A DNA stretch of 64,000 nucleotides from DASQFQ01 sp963811595 (GCA_963811595.1 CAWERW010000012.1:128837-192836); one strand, 5' to 3'. Counted from the stretch's first letter, positions 29,460 through 37,972 are shown. Notes: a model not told the origin generated them from the sequence alone. Numbers and translations: made by a program.

Positions 29460-30509
29460 ATGCACGAAGGTCACAAGCGCCTCGGGCGGCGCTCGAAGGC
29501 GTTCGCCGCGCTCGCCGGCTCCGCTGTACTCGCGTTCGGCATCGCCGCGTGCGGTGACGACGAGGAGAGCGGCGGCGGCGGCGGCGGCGGCGGAGACGAA
29601 GAGGTCACCGTCGGGCTGATCACCAAGACCGAGTCCAACCCGTTCTTCGTGAAGATGAAGGAGGGCGCGCAGGCGCAGGCCGAGAAGGACAACGTCAAGC
29701 TGCTCACGGCCTCCGGCAAGTCGGACACCGACAACGCCAGCCAGGTCACGGCGCTCGAGAACATGACGACGCAGGGCGCAAAGACGATCCTGCTCGTCCC
29801 CGCCGACTCCAAGGCCGTGGTGCCCGCCATCAAGAAGGCGCGCGACGCAGGCGTGACGGTGATCGCGCTCGACACGCCGACCGAGCCGCAGGACGCGGCC
29901 AACGCGCTGTTCGCCACCGACAATCTGAAGGCCGGCGAGCTGATCGGCCAGTACGCGAAGGCGAAGGCCGAGGAGATGGGGATCGAGCCGAAGATCGCCA
30001 TGCTCGACCTCGCGCCGGGCATCTCCGTCGGGCAGCTCCGCCACGACGGCTTCCTGAAGGGCTTCGGCATCAAGGAGGGCGATTCCGCGATCATCGGTGC
30101 CGCGCCCACGCTCGGTGACCAGGCGAAGGGCCAGGCGGCGATGGAGACGCTGCTGCAGAAGGACCCGGACATCAACATCATCTACTCGATCAACGAGCCG
30201 TCCGGCTTCGGCGGCGCGACCGCGCTCAAGGCGGCCGGCAAGGACCCGAAGGACTTCATCCTCGTGTCCGTCGACGGCGGCTGCCAGGCGATCGAGGAGG
30301 GCATCAAGCCGGGCATCATCGACGCGACCTCGCAGCAGTACCCGCTGAAGATGGCGGCGATGGGCGTGGAGAAGGGCGCGGCGGCCGCGCGCGGCGGCGA
30401 GAAGCCGACCGGCTACGTCGACACGGGCGTTGAGCTCATCGCGGCCGAGCCGGTGGAGGGCGTCGAGTCCAAGGACGCCGCCTTCGGCGAGGAGAACTGC
30501 TGGGGCTAG
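29460..30509 (+). CDS. Sugar (inositol-type) ABC transporter substrate-binding lipoprotein
   Basis: 349 residues from the ATG at 29460 (AGGAGGAGGG upstream). The signal peptide ends in lipobox FGIAAC, followed by an acidic Gly-rich linker. The mature part is a type I periplasmic-binding protein of the ribose/galactose/inositol group: GLITKTESNPFFVKMKEGAQ, LVPADSKAVVPAIKKARDAG, VIALDTP and SVDGGCQAIEEG. It is tethered outside the membrane and delivers the sugar to the permease encoded next. Inositol or an isomer is the likely ligand because of the divergent iol operon; direct binding data are lacking. Confidence 0.92.
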   Translation: MHEGHKRLGRRSKAFAALAGSAVLAFGIAACGDDEESGGGGGGGGDEEVTVGLITKTESNPFFVKMKEGAQAQAEKDNVKLLTASGKSDTDNASQVTALENMTTQGAKTILLVPADSKAVVPAIKKARDAGVTVIALDTPTEPQDAANALFATDNLKAGELIGQYAKAKAEEMGIEPKIAMLDLAPGISVGQLRHDGFLKGFGIKEGDSAIIGAAPTLGDQAKGQAAMETLLQKDPDINIIYSINEPSGFGGATALKAAGKDPKDFILVSVDGGCQAIEEGIKPGIIDATSQQYPLKMAAMGVEKGAAAARGGEKPTGYVDTGVELIAAEPVEGVESKDAAFGEENCWG

Positions 30510-30521
30510 TGCGACCGGCGG

Positions 30522-30543
30522 CCGGCCCGCAACCGCGGGCCGG
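30522..30543 (+). terminator. GC-rich hairpin between SBP and permease genes
   Basis: CCGGCCCGC-AACC-GCGGGCCGG, perfect nine-base arms, with a weak TCGTCTT tail. It is probably an attenuating or mRNA-stabilising hairpin that raises binding-protein mRNA over permease mRNA, as in many ABC operons. Confidence 0.55.
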
Positions 30544-30576
30544 TCGTCTTCGCGCGTCCCAACAGGGAGGAGCCAA

Positions 30577-31617
30577 ATGACTCAGCCACAAGCACAAACC
30601 GCGGGGGCGGACACCGAGTCCGGCGGACAGTCCGCGCCCCCCGGAGACAAGGGCGGCGGCCGCGGAATCCCCAAGGTGTCGGGTGATCGCGTCGCGCAGC
30701 TCGGCCCGCTCATCGCGCTGATCCTGGCGTGCATCTTCTTCACCACGCAGTCCGAGCAGTTCCTCGACCCGACGAACTTCTCGCTGATCATCCAGCAGGT
30801 GATGGTGATCGGCACCTTGGCCATCGGCCAGACGCTGATCATCCTCACGGCGGGCATCGACCTCTCGTGCGGCACGGCGATGGCGCTCGGCTCGATCGTC
30901 ATGACCAAGTTGGCGGTGGACTCCAACGTGCCGCCGGTCCTGGCGATCCTCCTCGGCATCGCCACCTGCGCGGTCGTCGGGTTCGTCAACGGCGGGCTGG
31001 TCGTGGGGCTGGCGATGCCGCCGTTCATCGTCACGCTCGGCACGTTCAGCATCTGCCTCGCGCTGACCCACATCTACTCCAAGGACGAGACGATCTCGAA
31101 CCTCCCCAGCGCCATGACGAAGCTGGGCGAGTCCTTCAAGATCGGCGACACGGCGATCACCTACGGATCGCTCGTCGCGTTGGCCCTGTTCGCGCTGTTC
31201 TGGTTCATCTTGACCCAGACGACCTGGGGCCGGCGGGTGTACGCGCTGGGCGACAACCCGGAGGCGACGCGCCTGATGGGCGTCCCGGTTCGGCGCCAGC
31301 TGCTGATGGTGTACGTGGTCGCGGGTGCGATCTACGGCATCGCGGCGCTGCTGCTGGTTGCCCGCACGAACGTGGGCGACCCGAACGCCGGCCAGACCGA
31401 CAACCTCGACGCGATCACCGCGGTGGTGCTCGGCGGCACGTCGCTGTTCGGCGGCCGCGGGACGATCATCGGCACCCTGATCGGGGCGCTGATAATCGGC
31501 GTGGTGCGCAACGGGCTCGTCCTGATGGGCGTCGCCTCGACCTACCAGATCCTCATCACGGGCATCCTGGTCATCACCGCCGTGGCCGTCGACCAGATCG
31601 CGAGGAAGCGGGCATGA
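30577..31617 (+). CDS. Sugar ABC transporter permease (RbsC-like)
   Basis: 346 residues. A hydrophilic 45-residue N-terminus is followed by eight to ten membrane helices of the branched-chain/ribose permease family: IGQTLIILTAGIDLSCGTAMALGS, GFVNGGLVVGLAMPPFIVTLGT, VYALGDNPEATRLMGVPVRR (the EAA-like coupling loop) and VVLGGTSLFGGRGTIIGTLIGA. A ribosome site (AGGGAGGAG) precedes the ATG. It forms the channel for the binding protein upstream and overlaps the ATPase gene (ATGA). Confidence 0.93.
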   Translation: MTQPQAQTAGADTESGGQSAPPGDKGGGRGIPKVSGDRVAQLGPLIALILACIFFTTQSEQFLDPTNFSLIIQQVMVIGTLAIGQTLIILTAGIDLSCGTAMALGSIVMTKLAVDSNVPPVLAILLGIATCAVVGFVNGGLVVGLAMPPFIVTLGTFSICLALTHIYSKDETISNLPSAMTKLGESFKIGDTAITYGSLVALALFALFWFILTQTTWGRRVYALGDNPEATRLMGVPVRRQLLMVYVVAGAIYGIAALLLVARTNVGDPNAGQTDNLDAITAVVLGGTSLFGGRGTIIGTLIGALIIGVVRNGLVLMGVASTYQILITGILVITAVAVDQIARKRA

Positions 31618-32486
31618 GCGCGCAGGCGATGACGAAGGACCAGATCGAGAGCCAGACGCCGATCCTGTCGGCGCGCGGCCTCTACAAGAGCTACGGCCAG
31701 GTGACCGCCATCGACGGCGCCGACTTCGACCTCTACCCCGGCGAGATCCTCGCCGTGATCGGGGACAACGGGGCCGGCAAGTCGAGCATGATCAAGGCGC
31801 TCTCGGGCGCGACGATCCCCGACAAGGGGACGATCAGCCTCGACGACGAGGAGGTCCACTTCAAGTCGCCGCTCGAAGCACGCCGTGCGGGCATCGAGAC
31901 GGTCTACCAGGACCTCGCGGTGGCGCCGGCGCTGGACATCGCGACCAACCTGTTCCTCGGTCGCGAGAAGCGGCGCGACGGCCCGCTGGGCTCGGTATTC
32001 CGCATGATCGACCACAAGGGCATGAAGGAGGAGGCCGACAAGCAGATGAAGAGCCTGCAGATCGGCATCCGCTCCATGAGCCAGGCGGTGGAGACGCTCT
32101 CGGGCGGCCAGCGCCAGGGCGTCGCGGTGGCGCGTGCCGCCGCCTGGGCGCGCAAGCTGGTGATCATGGACGAGCCGACTGCCGCGCTCGGCGTGAAGGA
32201 GTCCGGGCAGGTGCTCGAGCTCATCAAGCGCGTGCGCGACAACGGGCTGCCGGTGATCCTGATCAGCCACAACATGCCGCACGTGTTCGAGATCGCCGAC
32301 CGGATCCACATCCACCGCCTCGGGAAGCGCGTGGCGGTCGTGGACCCGAAGGAGCACTCGATGCACGAGGTCGTGGGCATCATGACCGGCGCCGTCGTGC
32401 ACGACATCGAGCACCAGGAGCTCGAGCCGGGCGAGGAGGGTGCCGCGCCGGCCGGGGAGACGACGGCCGAGAAGCCGGCGGAGTGA
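31614..32486 (+). CDS. Sugar ABC transporter ATP-binding protein, single domain
   Basis: 290 residues with one nucleotide-binding domain: Walker A GDNGAGKSSMIKAL, Q-loop VYQDLAV, signature LSGGQRQGVAVARAAAWARKLVIMDEPTAALG (signature plus Walker B), switch His in LISHNMPH. Ribose-type transporters normally use a duplicated, roughly 500-residue RbsA-like ATPase; this single-domain version must dimerise, as in FrcA-like systems. The Glu/Pro/Ala-rich C-terminal tail after about 265 is not conserved. Confidence 0.93.
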   Translation: MSAQAMTKDQIESQTPILSARGLYKSYGQVTAIDGADFDLYPGEILAVIGDNGAGKSSMIKALSGATIPDKGTISLDDEEVHFKSPLEARRAGIETVYQDLAVAPALDIATNLFLGREKRRDGPLGSVFRMIDHKGMKEEADKQMKSLQIGIRSMSQAVETLSGGQRQGVAVARAAAWARKLVIMDEPTAALGVKESGQVLELIKRVRDNGLPVILISHNMPHVFEIADRIHIHRLGKRVAVVDPKEHSMHEVVGIMTGAVVHDIEHQELEPGEEGAAPAGETTAEKPAE

Positions 32487-32487
32487 C

Positions 32488-33480
32488 ATGAAGGCCGCCG
32501 TCCTCCACGCGGTCGGCGACCTGCGCCTCGAGGAGCGCGCGGACCCGGTGGCGGGGCCGCGCGAGGTGCTGATCGAGATCGCGGTGGTGGGCGTGTGCGG
32601 CTCGGACGTCCACTACTACGAGCACGGGCGCATCGGGCCCCGCGTCGTGCGCGGGCCCCATGTGCTCGGGCACGAGGCGTCGGGGCGGGTGGTGGCGCTC
32701 GGGGAGGGCGCCTCGAAGGTCGCGGTCGGGGACCGGGTGGCGCTGGAACCGGGCGTCCCGTGCGGGCGCTGCCGCGAATGCCGGAGCGGGCGCTACAACC
32801 TCTGCCGCGACGTGAAGTTCCTCGGCGCGCCTCCGATCGACGGCGCGTTCCGGCGCTTCGTCGCGCTCCACGAGGACTTCGTGTTCGCGCTGCCGGACTC
32901 GGTTTCCGACGCGGCCGGCGCGCTGCTCGAGCCGCTGTCGGTGGGACTGTGGGCGTGCCGGCGCGCGGGCGTCACGGTGGGCGACCGCGTGCTCGTGACC
33001 GGCGCGGGGCCGATCGGACTGCTCGCCGTGCAGGCCGCGCGGGCGTCGGGGGCGGTCGAGATCGCCGTGACGGACCTGAACCCGCGGCGGCTCGAGCTGG
33101 CCCTGCGCACGGGCGCGACGGTCGCCGGCGAGTCGGTGGACTTCGAGGCCGACGTGCTGATCGAGTGCTCGGGCGCTCCCGCGGCGCTGGCCGCCGGCCT
33201 GCGCGCGCTCGCGCCGGCGGGGCGGGCGGTGGTCGTCGCGATGGGCTACGACGGCGACACCACGGTGCCGCTCGCGCTGATCCAGGGGCGCGAGCTGTGG
33301 CTGAGCGGGACGTTCCGCTACGCCGGGACGTACCCGGACGCGATCGCGCTGGCCGCGTCGGGCGCGGTCGATCTCGAGGCGATCGTCACCGGCCGCGTCG
33401 GGTTGGAGGACACCGAGGCGGCCCTCCGCGCCGGCCGCGAGGACCCCGACTCCGTGAAGGTCCTCGTCACTCCCCGCTAG
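32488..33480 (+). CDS. Zinc-dependent sorbitol/polyol dehydrogenase-like protein
   Basis: 330 residues, medium-chain dehydrogenase. Catalytic zinc ligands in VCGSDVHYYEHG and LGHEASG, the four structural-zinc Cys in CGRCRECRSGRYNLC, LLEPLSVGLWACRRAGV and a Rossmann GAGPIGLLAVQAA. The closest general group is sorbitol/L-iditol dehydrogenases. It is the last gene of the transporter operon (1-bp gap after the ATPase), so a cyclitol or polyol imported by that transporter is the likely substrate. Its 3' end overlaps the convergent reductase gene by 14 bp. Confidence 0.88.
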   Translation: MKAAVLHAVGDLRLEERADPVAGPREVLIEIAVVGVCGSDVHYYEHGRIGPRVVRGPHVLGHEASGRVVALGEGASKVAVGDRVALEPGVPCGRCRECRSGRYNLCRDVKFLGAPPIDGAFRRFVALHEDFVFALPDSVSDAAGALLEPLSVGLWACRRAGVTVGDRVLVTGAGPIGLLAVQAARASGAVEIAVTDLNPRRLELALRTGATVAGESVDFEADVLIECSGAPAALAAGLRALAPAGRAVVVAMGYDGDTTVPLALIQGRELWLSGTFRYAGTYPDAIALAASGAVDLEAIVTGRVGLEDTEAALRAGREDPDSVKVLVTPR

Positions 33481-34492
33481 ACCGCGCCCAGATGTTGATG
33501 CCGGCCTCGACCGCGTGGCGGTCGATCTCCTCGAGCTCGCTCGCGCTGAACTCGAGCTTGTCGAGCGCGGCGAGCGTGTCGTCGAGCTGCTCCACCGTGC
33601 GGGCGCCCACGAGCGCCGACGTCACGCGCGGGTCGCGCAGCACCCACGCGACCGCCATCTGCGCGAGCGACTGGCCGCGCCCCTGGGCGATCTCGTTGAG
33701 CGCGCGCACGCGGTCGAGGTTCTCGTCGGTCAGGTGGTCGCGCGAGAACGACACGCCCTGGACGGCACGCGAGTCCTCGGGGACGCCGTCGAGGTACTTG
33801 TCGGTGAGCATCCCCTGGCCGAGCGGTGAGAAGACGATGCAGCCGACCCCCTCCTCCCCCAGCACGTCAAGCAGGTCCTCCTCGATCCAGCGGTTGAGCA
33901 GGCTGTAGCTCGGCTGGTGGATGAGCAGCGGCGTGCCGAGCTCGCGGAAGATCTGCACGGCCTCGGCCGTGCGCGGGCCCGAGTAGGAGGAGATGCCGGC
34001 GTAGAGCGCCTTGCCCTGGCGGACCGCGGTGTCGACGGCGCCGAGCGTCTCCTCGAGCGGCGTGTCGGGGTCGAACCGGTGCGAGTAGAAGATGTCGACG
34101 TAGTCGAGCCCCATGCGCTGCAGGCTCTGGTCGAGGCTGGAGAGCAGGTACTTGCGCGAGCCCCACTCGCCGTACGGGCCGGGCCACATGTTGTAGCCCG
34201 CCTTGGTGGAGATGATCAGCTCGTCGCGGTAGGGCCGTAGGTCCTCGGCCATGATGCGGCCGAAGTTGATCTCGGCGGCGCCGGCCGGCGGGCCGTAGTT
34301 GTTGGCGAGGTCGATGTGCGTGACGCCGCGGTCGAAGGCGCGGCGGATGATCGCGCGCTGGGTCTCGAGCGGCGCGTTGTCGCCGAAGTTGTTCCACAGG
34401 CCGAGCGAGATGGCCGGGAGCTGCAGCCCGGAGCGGCCGCAGCGGCGGTAGGTCATGGAGTCGTAGCGTTCGTTCGCGGCGAGGTAGGGCAT
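33467..34492 (-). CDS. Aldo/keto reductase, YghZ/L-glyceraldehyde-3-phosphate reductase type
   Basis: 341 residues, full length. The AKR barrel has catalytic Asp/Tyr in HIDLANNYGPPAGAAE, Lys in ISTKAGYNMWPGPYGEWGSRK, YSHRFDPDTPLEETLGAVD, and the C-terminal NADPH site VAWVLRDPRVTSALVGART. The GYNMWPGPYGEWGSRKYLL segment is characteristic of the YghZ (AKR14) group that reduces L-glyceraldehyde 3-phosphate and methylglyoxal. A detoxifying or sugar-reducing role is inferred. It ends inside the convergent dehydrogenase gene. Confidence 0.93.
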   Translation of the reverse strand: MPYLAANERYDSMTYRRCGRSGLQLPAISLGLWNNFGDNAPLETQRAIIRRAFDRGVTHIDLANNYGPPAGAAEINFGRIMAEDLRPYRDELIISTKAGYNMWPGPYGEWGSRKYLLSSLDQSLQRMGLDYVDIFYSHRFDPDTPLEETLGAVDTAVRQGKALYAGISSYSGPRTAEAVQIFRELGTPLLIHQPSYSLLNRWIEEDLLDVLGEEGVGCIVFSPLGQGMLTDKYLDGVPEDSRAVQGVSFSRDHLTDENLDRVRALNEIAQGRGQSLAQMAVAWVLRDPRVTSALVGARTVEQLDDTLAALDKLEFSASELEEIDRHAVEAGINIWARSSGE

Positions 34493-34506
34493 GGCGCGGG
34501 ATTGTG

Positions 34507-34770
34507 TCAGCGCTGGGCGTACCAGCCGCCCCCGCCCAGCTCGCGGAACACGACGAGGTTGCGCCCGTCGACGGTGACGACCTCCCAGTAGCGGCGGCGC
34601 AGCGGGGCGTCGGACCACCAGCGGTCCTCCACGAGCCAGGACTCGCGGACCGCGGTGACCTCGCGCCCGTCGACGATCTCGGGCCGGCCGCCCTCGGCGG
34701 TCAGGACCTCGATGCGCCTCGGGGTCGCGAGGCGGCGGGGGCCGCGGCTCCTGGTCGTCACGGATCCCAT
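34507..34770 (-). CDS. DUF6504-type protein paired with imuB
   Basis: 87 residues with a basic N-terminus and a Trp/Arg-rich core (RESWLVEDRWWSDAPLRRRYWEVVTVDGRNLVVFREL). Small proteins of this kind sit directly behind the Y-family polymerase-like gene in many actinobacteria. Here the ATG lies 13 bp inside the 3' end of imuB, so the two are co-translated and share the LexA box. A role in the SOS mutasome is an inference from this linkage only. Confidence 0.8.
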   Translation of the reverse strand: MGSVTTRSRGPRRLATPRRIEVLTAEGGRPEIVDGREVTAVRESWLVEDRWWSDAPLRRRYWEVVTVDGRNLVVFRELGGGGWYAQR

Positions 34771-35948
34771 GGCGCGAGCGTGTGCCGCCGCTCGGGCACG
34801 CGCGAGTCGGGGTCGACGGGGACGACGCGCAGCGCGGCGTCAGGCCCTGCCACCGCGCGCGCCTGGCGTACCGCCTCGCGCAGCCGGGCGCGGCGGATCG
34901 TGGCGGGCTCGGCGATCAGGGAGCGCTGCAGGCCGGCGGGCGGGCCGAGGCCCTCGACGCGCAGTTTGAGGACGTCGGCGGGCGCCGGCAGCTCGGCGAG
35001 CCGGGGGGCGAGCGCGAGCCGCATCCGCCTAGGGTCGGCATGGGCCTCGCGGAAGGTCATGCGCAGCCGCCACGTGCCGCCCTCGACGAGCGAGGCCGAC
35101 AGCACGACGGCCCGGAACGTCCGCCCGCGCCGCTCGCGGCGCGCGACGAGGCGGTCGATCAGCAGGCCGAGCGCGTGCTCGAGCTGCGTGCCGGAGCCGG
35201 ACTCGGGCAGCTCGAGCGCCTCCTCGAGCCGCTCGGCCGCCCGCCGCGGGACGAGCGGGGTGTCGCGCCCGCGCGCGAGGTCGCGCGCGAGCGGCCCGGC
35301 GGCGCCGAAGCGATCGGCGAGCGCGGCGCGGGGCAGCGCGGCGAGCTCCCCCAGCGTGCGGATCCCGAACCGCTCCAACGGCTCGGGGAGGGCGGCCGTC
35401 TCGGGCCGGGTGCCGAGCAGCGCGATCGGGAGCGGCGCGAGGTAGGCGGCGAGGCCGCCGATCCTCGAGCGGGTGACCTCCGCCCGGCGCGGGCGGGCGC
35501 TGGAGGCGGCGGCGACGGCGGCGAAGCGCGAGGGCGCCGCGCCGAGCCGCGCCGGCGCGCCGCGCAGGGCGCGCCGCGCGACGGTGAGGACGCCGTCGAG
35601 CCCGCCGTGCAGGTTGAACAGCCCGCCCGCGTCGAAGCACGCGATGCCCGGGCGCTCGGACTCGACCTCGGCGCCGATGCCCTCCAGGGCGATGAGCACG
35701 CGATCCCACTCGTCGGCCACGCCGGCGGGGTCGGGCGCGACCAGCCGCAGGGTCGGGCAGCGCGCGAGCGCCTCCCCCAGCCGCAGCCCGGCCTTGACGC
35801 CCAGCGCCTCGGCGGCCGCCGAGGCCTCGCCGATCAGCGGCTCGCGCCCCGGCTCCGGCGCGAGCGCGACCGGCCCGCGCGCCAGCTCGGCACGCCCGCC
35901 GGCGGCGACGGAGAGCGCGAAGCGCGGGAGCAGGACGCAGACGACCAT
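34758..35948 (-). CDS. imuB: ImuB-like Y-family polymerase homologue (inactive)
   Basis: 396 residues of the DinB/UmuC fold. The catalytic carboxylates are absent: the N-terminal strand reads VVCVLLPRFALSV where active enzymes have an Asp, and the usual Ser-x-Asp-Glu is replaced by RPGIACFDAGGLF. This is the hallmark of ImuB, which acts as a beta-clamp-binding hub for DnaE2. ATG 35948 is chosen because it starts the conserved strand directly after the LexA box; an in-frame upstream ATG lies inside the box. No ImuA gene is adjacent; DUF6504 follows. Confidence 0.88.
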   Translation of the reverse strand: MVVCVLLPRFALSVAAGGRAELARGPVALAPEPGREPLIGEASAAAEALGVKAGLRLGEALARCPTLRLVAPDPAGVADEWDRVLIALEGIGAEVESERPGIACFDAGGLFNLHGGLDGVLTVARRALRGAPARLGAAPSRFAAVAAASSARPRRAEVTRSRIGGLAAYLAPLPIALLGTRPETAALPEPLERFGIRTLGELAALPRAALADRFGAAGPLARDLARGRDTPLVPRRAAERLEEALELPESGSGTQLEHALGLLIDRLVARRERRGRTFRAVVLSASLVEGGTWRLRMTFREAHADPRRMRLALAPRLAELPAPADVLKLRVEGLGPPAGLQRSLIAEPATIRRARLREAVRQARAVAGPDAALRVVPVDPDSRVPERRHTLAPWDP

Positions 35949-35951
35949 AGG

Positions 35952-35965
35952 CGAACACATGTTCG
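35952..35965. promoter_or_regulatory. LexA (SOS) box upstream of imuB
   Basis: CGAACACATGTTCG, 3 bp upstream of the imuB ATG. Seventeen bases (ATGCGAACATGTGTTCG on the minus strand) are shared exactly with the dnaE2 site. Confidence 0.88.
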
Positions 35966-36127
35966 CATGGGCAGCCCGCCCTGGCAACCGTGGCGGCGGT
36001 CAGCTCGAGGACAGGAGCGCTCCGCCCGGTGCGCCGCCCGTTTGGCTCTCCTGCGCTGCCCGAAGGTCGACCCCAACGCTACGTCAATGTTGCCGGTGAC
36101 AAAGGTATGGTGAGCGGGCAAATAGGA

Positions 36128-36149
36128 AGGGACCCCTTTCGAGGTCCCT
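36128..36149 (-). terminator. Terminator of rnpB
   Basis: AGGGACC-N8-GGTCCCT hairpin just past the RNase P RNA 3' end, followed on the minus strand by TCCTATTTG. Well placed as the rnpB intrinsic terminator. Confidence 0.65.
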
Positions 36150-36155
36150 GTCCCT

Positions 36156-36478
36156 TAGCAAGCCGGTAAGCCGGATTCTGTCTTGAGCAACCATCCATCT
36201 TTGCGGCCGACCTGGACCTCGGCGAGCAGCCTGCAAACGGTCCGGCTTGGCCTTGCATCAGGTGGGGTTTGCCTGGCCGCCGCGTCACCGCGGCGCCGGT
36301 GCGCTCTTACCGCACCATTTCACCCTTGCCCGCCCACGGCTGCAGCTGCGAGCCGCGGAGCGTCGGCGGTGTATTTCTGTGGCACTTTCCCGCGGGTTTC
36401 CCCGGGTCGGCGTTACCGACCACCTCGCTCTTTGATGTCCGGACTTTCCTCGAAGGTGTTCCCTCCGCGGCTGCTTGG
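36156..36478 (-). ncRNA. rnpB: RNase P RNA (bacterial type A)
   Basis: Catalytic RNA that matures tRNA 5' ends. On the minus strand the 5' domain reads GAGGAAAGTCCGGAC (the universal CR-I motif, about 36451-36437), with an internal AGAGCG/GGTAACGCC region and GGTGAAATGGTGCGGTAAGAGC. The 3' end carries ACAGAATCCGGCTTACCGG (CR-V). The terminal pairing AGCAGCCG with CGGCTTGCT sets approximate ends; both may be off by several nt. About 320 nt, slightly compact for type A. A terminator hairpin follows. Confidence 0.93.
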
Positions 36479-36503
36479 CCTGCAAGGAAGAAGGTAGCTC
36501 ACC

Positions 36504-36701
36504 ATGTACGACGTCATCTACATCGACGCGCAGGGCACGGAGACGCCGCTCGCCCAGCAGCTCGGCGACCGCGCCGACGCATGTGCGTTCGCCCGTGAGG
36601 CGGCCGCCGAGCGCAACGCCGGGCGCGCGATGCTCCCCGGGTCGACGAACCTGCGCGACTGCGTCTGCGTCGTCCCGACGCAGCTCTCCGCCGCCGCCTA
36701 G
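36504..36701 (+). CDS. Small 65-aa protein, unknown
   Basis: MYDVIYIDAQGTETPLAQQL and onward to PTQLSAAA, containing DCVCVV. It starts 25 bp from the rnpB 5' end on the opposite strand with AAGGTAG as a possible ribosome site. Codon usage matches the genome (GC-rich third positions). No domain is recognised; an Ala-rich helix (AREAAAERNAGRAM) fills the middle. Possibly a small conserved actinobacterial protein. Confidence 0.55.
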   Translation: MYDVIYIDAQGTETPLAQQLGDRADACAFAREAAAERNAGRAMLPGSTNLRDCVCVVPTQLSAAA

Positions 36702-36728
36702 ACCCCGCAACCACTAGGGTCCTCGGCC

Positions 36729-37577
36729 ATGCGCGTCGGGGTGATCGGTGGTGGCCTCATGGGCTCGGGCATCGCGGAGGTCTGCGCGCGCTCCGGCGTC
36801 GACGTGACCGTCGTCGAGGTCGACGAGGCGCGCACCGAGGCGACGCGCGCGAAGATCGAGAAGTCGCTCTCCCGCGCCGCCCGCTCCGGCAAGCTCGAGG
36901 AGGCCGACCGCAGCGCCGCCTCCGAGCGCCTCGCCTACACCACGAGCCTCGAGGACCTCGAGGGCTCCGACGCCGCCATCGAGGCGGTCGTCGAGAACGA
37001 GCAGGCCAAGCGCGAGCTGTTCCTCAAGCTCGACGCGATCCTGCCGGACGCCGAGTTCCTCGCGTCGAACACCTCCTCGGTGCCGATCATGAAGCTCGCC
37101 GCCGACACCTCGAAGCCCGAGCGCGTGCTCGGGATGCACTTCTTCAACCCCGTGCCGGTGCTGCCGCTCGTCGAGCTCGTGCGCTCGATCATGACCTCGG
37201 AGGAGACGCTCGACACCGCGCGCGCGTTCGCGGAGGGCACGCTCGGCAAGACGTCGATCGACTCCCAGGACCGCGCCGGCTTCGTCGTCAACGCGCTGCT
37301 GGTGCCGTACATCCTCAGCGCCGTCCGGATGTACGAGTCCGGGTTCGCCGCCAAGGAGGACATCGACCGCGGGATGGTCAAGGGCTGCGCGCACCCGATG
37401 GGTCCGCTCGCGCTCGCCGACCTGATCGGACTCGACACCCTGCTCGCGGTCTCGCAGTCGCTCTACGACGAGTTCCGCGACCCGTCCTCCGTCGCCCCCG
37501 CGCTGCTGAACCGCATGGTCGAGGCCGGCCTGCTCGGCCGCAAGACCGGCCGCGGGTTCTACGACTACTCGAGTTAG
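36729..37577 (+). CDS. 3-hydroxybutyryl/3-hydroxyacyl-CoA dehydrogenase
   Basis: 282 residues, the standard stand-alone HBD length. The NAD-binding motif RVGVIGGGLMGSGIAEVCAR, AVVENEQAKRELFLKLD, SNTSSVPIMKLA, MHFFNPVPVLPLVELV (catalytic His-Glu dyad), DRAGFVVNALLVPYI, and C-terminal GCAHPMGPLALADLIGLDT with GRKTGRGFYDY. It oxidises 3-hydroxyacyl-CoA in beta-oxidation or butanoate metabolism in the cytoplasm. TAGGGT lies eight bases upstream of the ATG. It overlaps the convergent DUF4440 gene by 4 nt. Confidence 0.94.
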   Translation: MRVGVIGGGLMGSGIAEVCARSGVDVTVVEVDEARTEATRAKIEKSLSRAARSGKLEEADRSAASERLAYTTSLEDLEGSDAAIEAVVENEQAKRELFLKLDAILPDAEFLASNTSSVPIMKLAADTSKPERVLGMHFFNPVPVLPLVELVRSIMTSEETLDTARAFAEGTLGKTSIDSQDRAGFVVNALLVPYILSAVRMYESGFAAKEDIDRGMVKGCAHPMGPLALADLIGLDTLLAVSQSLYDEFRDPSSVAPALLNRMVEAGLLGRKTGRGFYDYSS

Positions 37578-37954
37578 CTCAAGATCGAGCTGTGGCGGGC
37601 GACGACCTGCCACTGCCCGTCGTTCCGCGCCCACACGTCCGTCAGCCGGTAGCCGTGCGAGAGGTTGACCGCGTCGAAGTTGGCGATCTGCGAGTAGCGC
37701 GCGTGGATCACCGCGGTGTCGCCGAACAGGTCGATGTCCTTGGACTCGAACGCGAACGAGATGATGTGGTAGCCGCCCAGCGCCGCGCCCATCCACTGCT
37801 CGCGCGACATCGGCTCGGGCGCGAGGTGGAGCGCGGTGAAGCGGAAGCCGGGCGCGACCAGGCGCTCGAGCGCCTCCTCGTCGCGCGCCTGCATCGCCGC
37901 CATCCAGCTCTCCTCGAGCTGGGCGAGCTCCTCGCGGTCCTCCTCGGCCGACAC
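37574..37954 (-). CDS. DUF4440/SnoaL-like NTF2-fold protein
   Basis: 126 residues: an N-terminal helix ELAQLEESWMAAMQARDEEALERLVAPGFRF, then a cone-shaped beta-sheet (SFAFESKDIDLFGDTAVIHARYSQ, TDVWARNDGQWQVVARHSS). NTF2-fold proteins of this type include steroid isomerase-like enzymes and orphan binding proteins; no catalytic residue set can be assigned. The start is GTG with TAGCCT seven bases upstream, a leaderless pattern. Confidence 0.85.
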   Translation of the reverse strand: MSAEEDREELAQLEESWMAAMQARDEEALERLVAPGFRFTALHLAPEPMSREQWMGAALGGYHIISFAFESKDIDLFGDTAVIHARYSQIANFDAVNLSHGYRLTDVWARNDGQWQVVARHSSILS

Positions 37955-37972
37955 GGCCGGGAGGCTATACGG

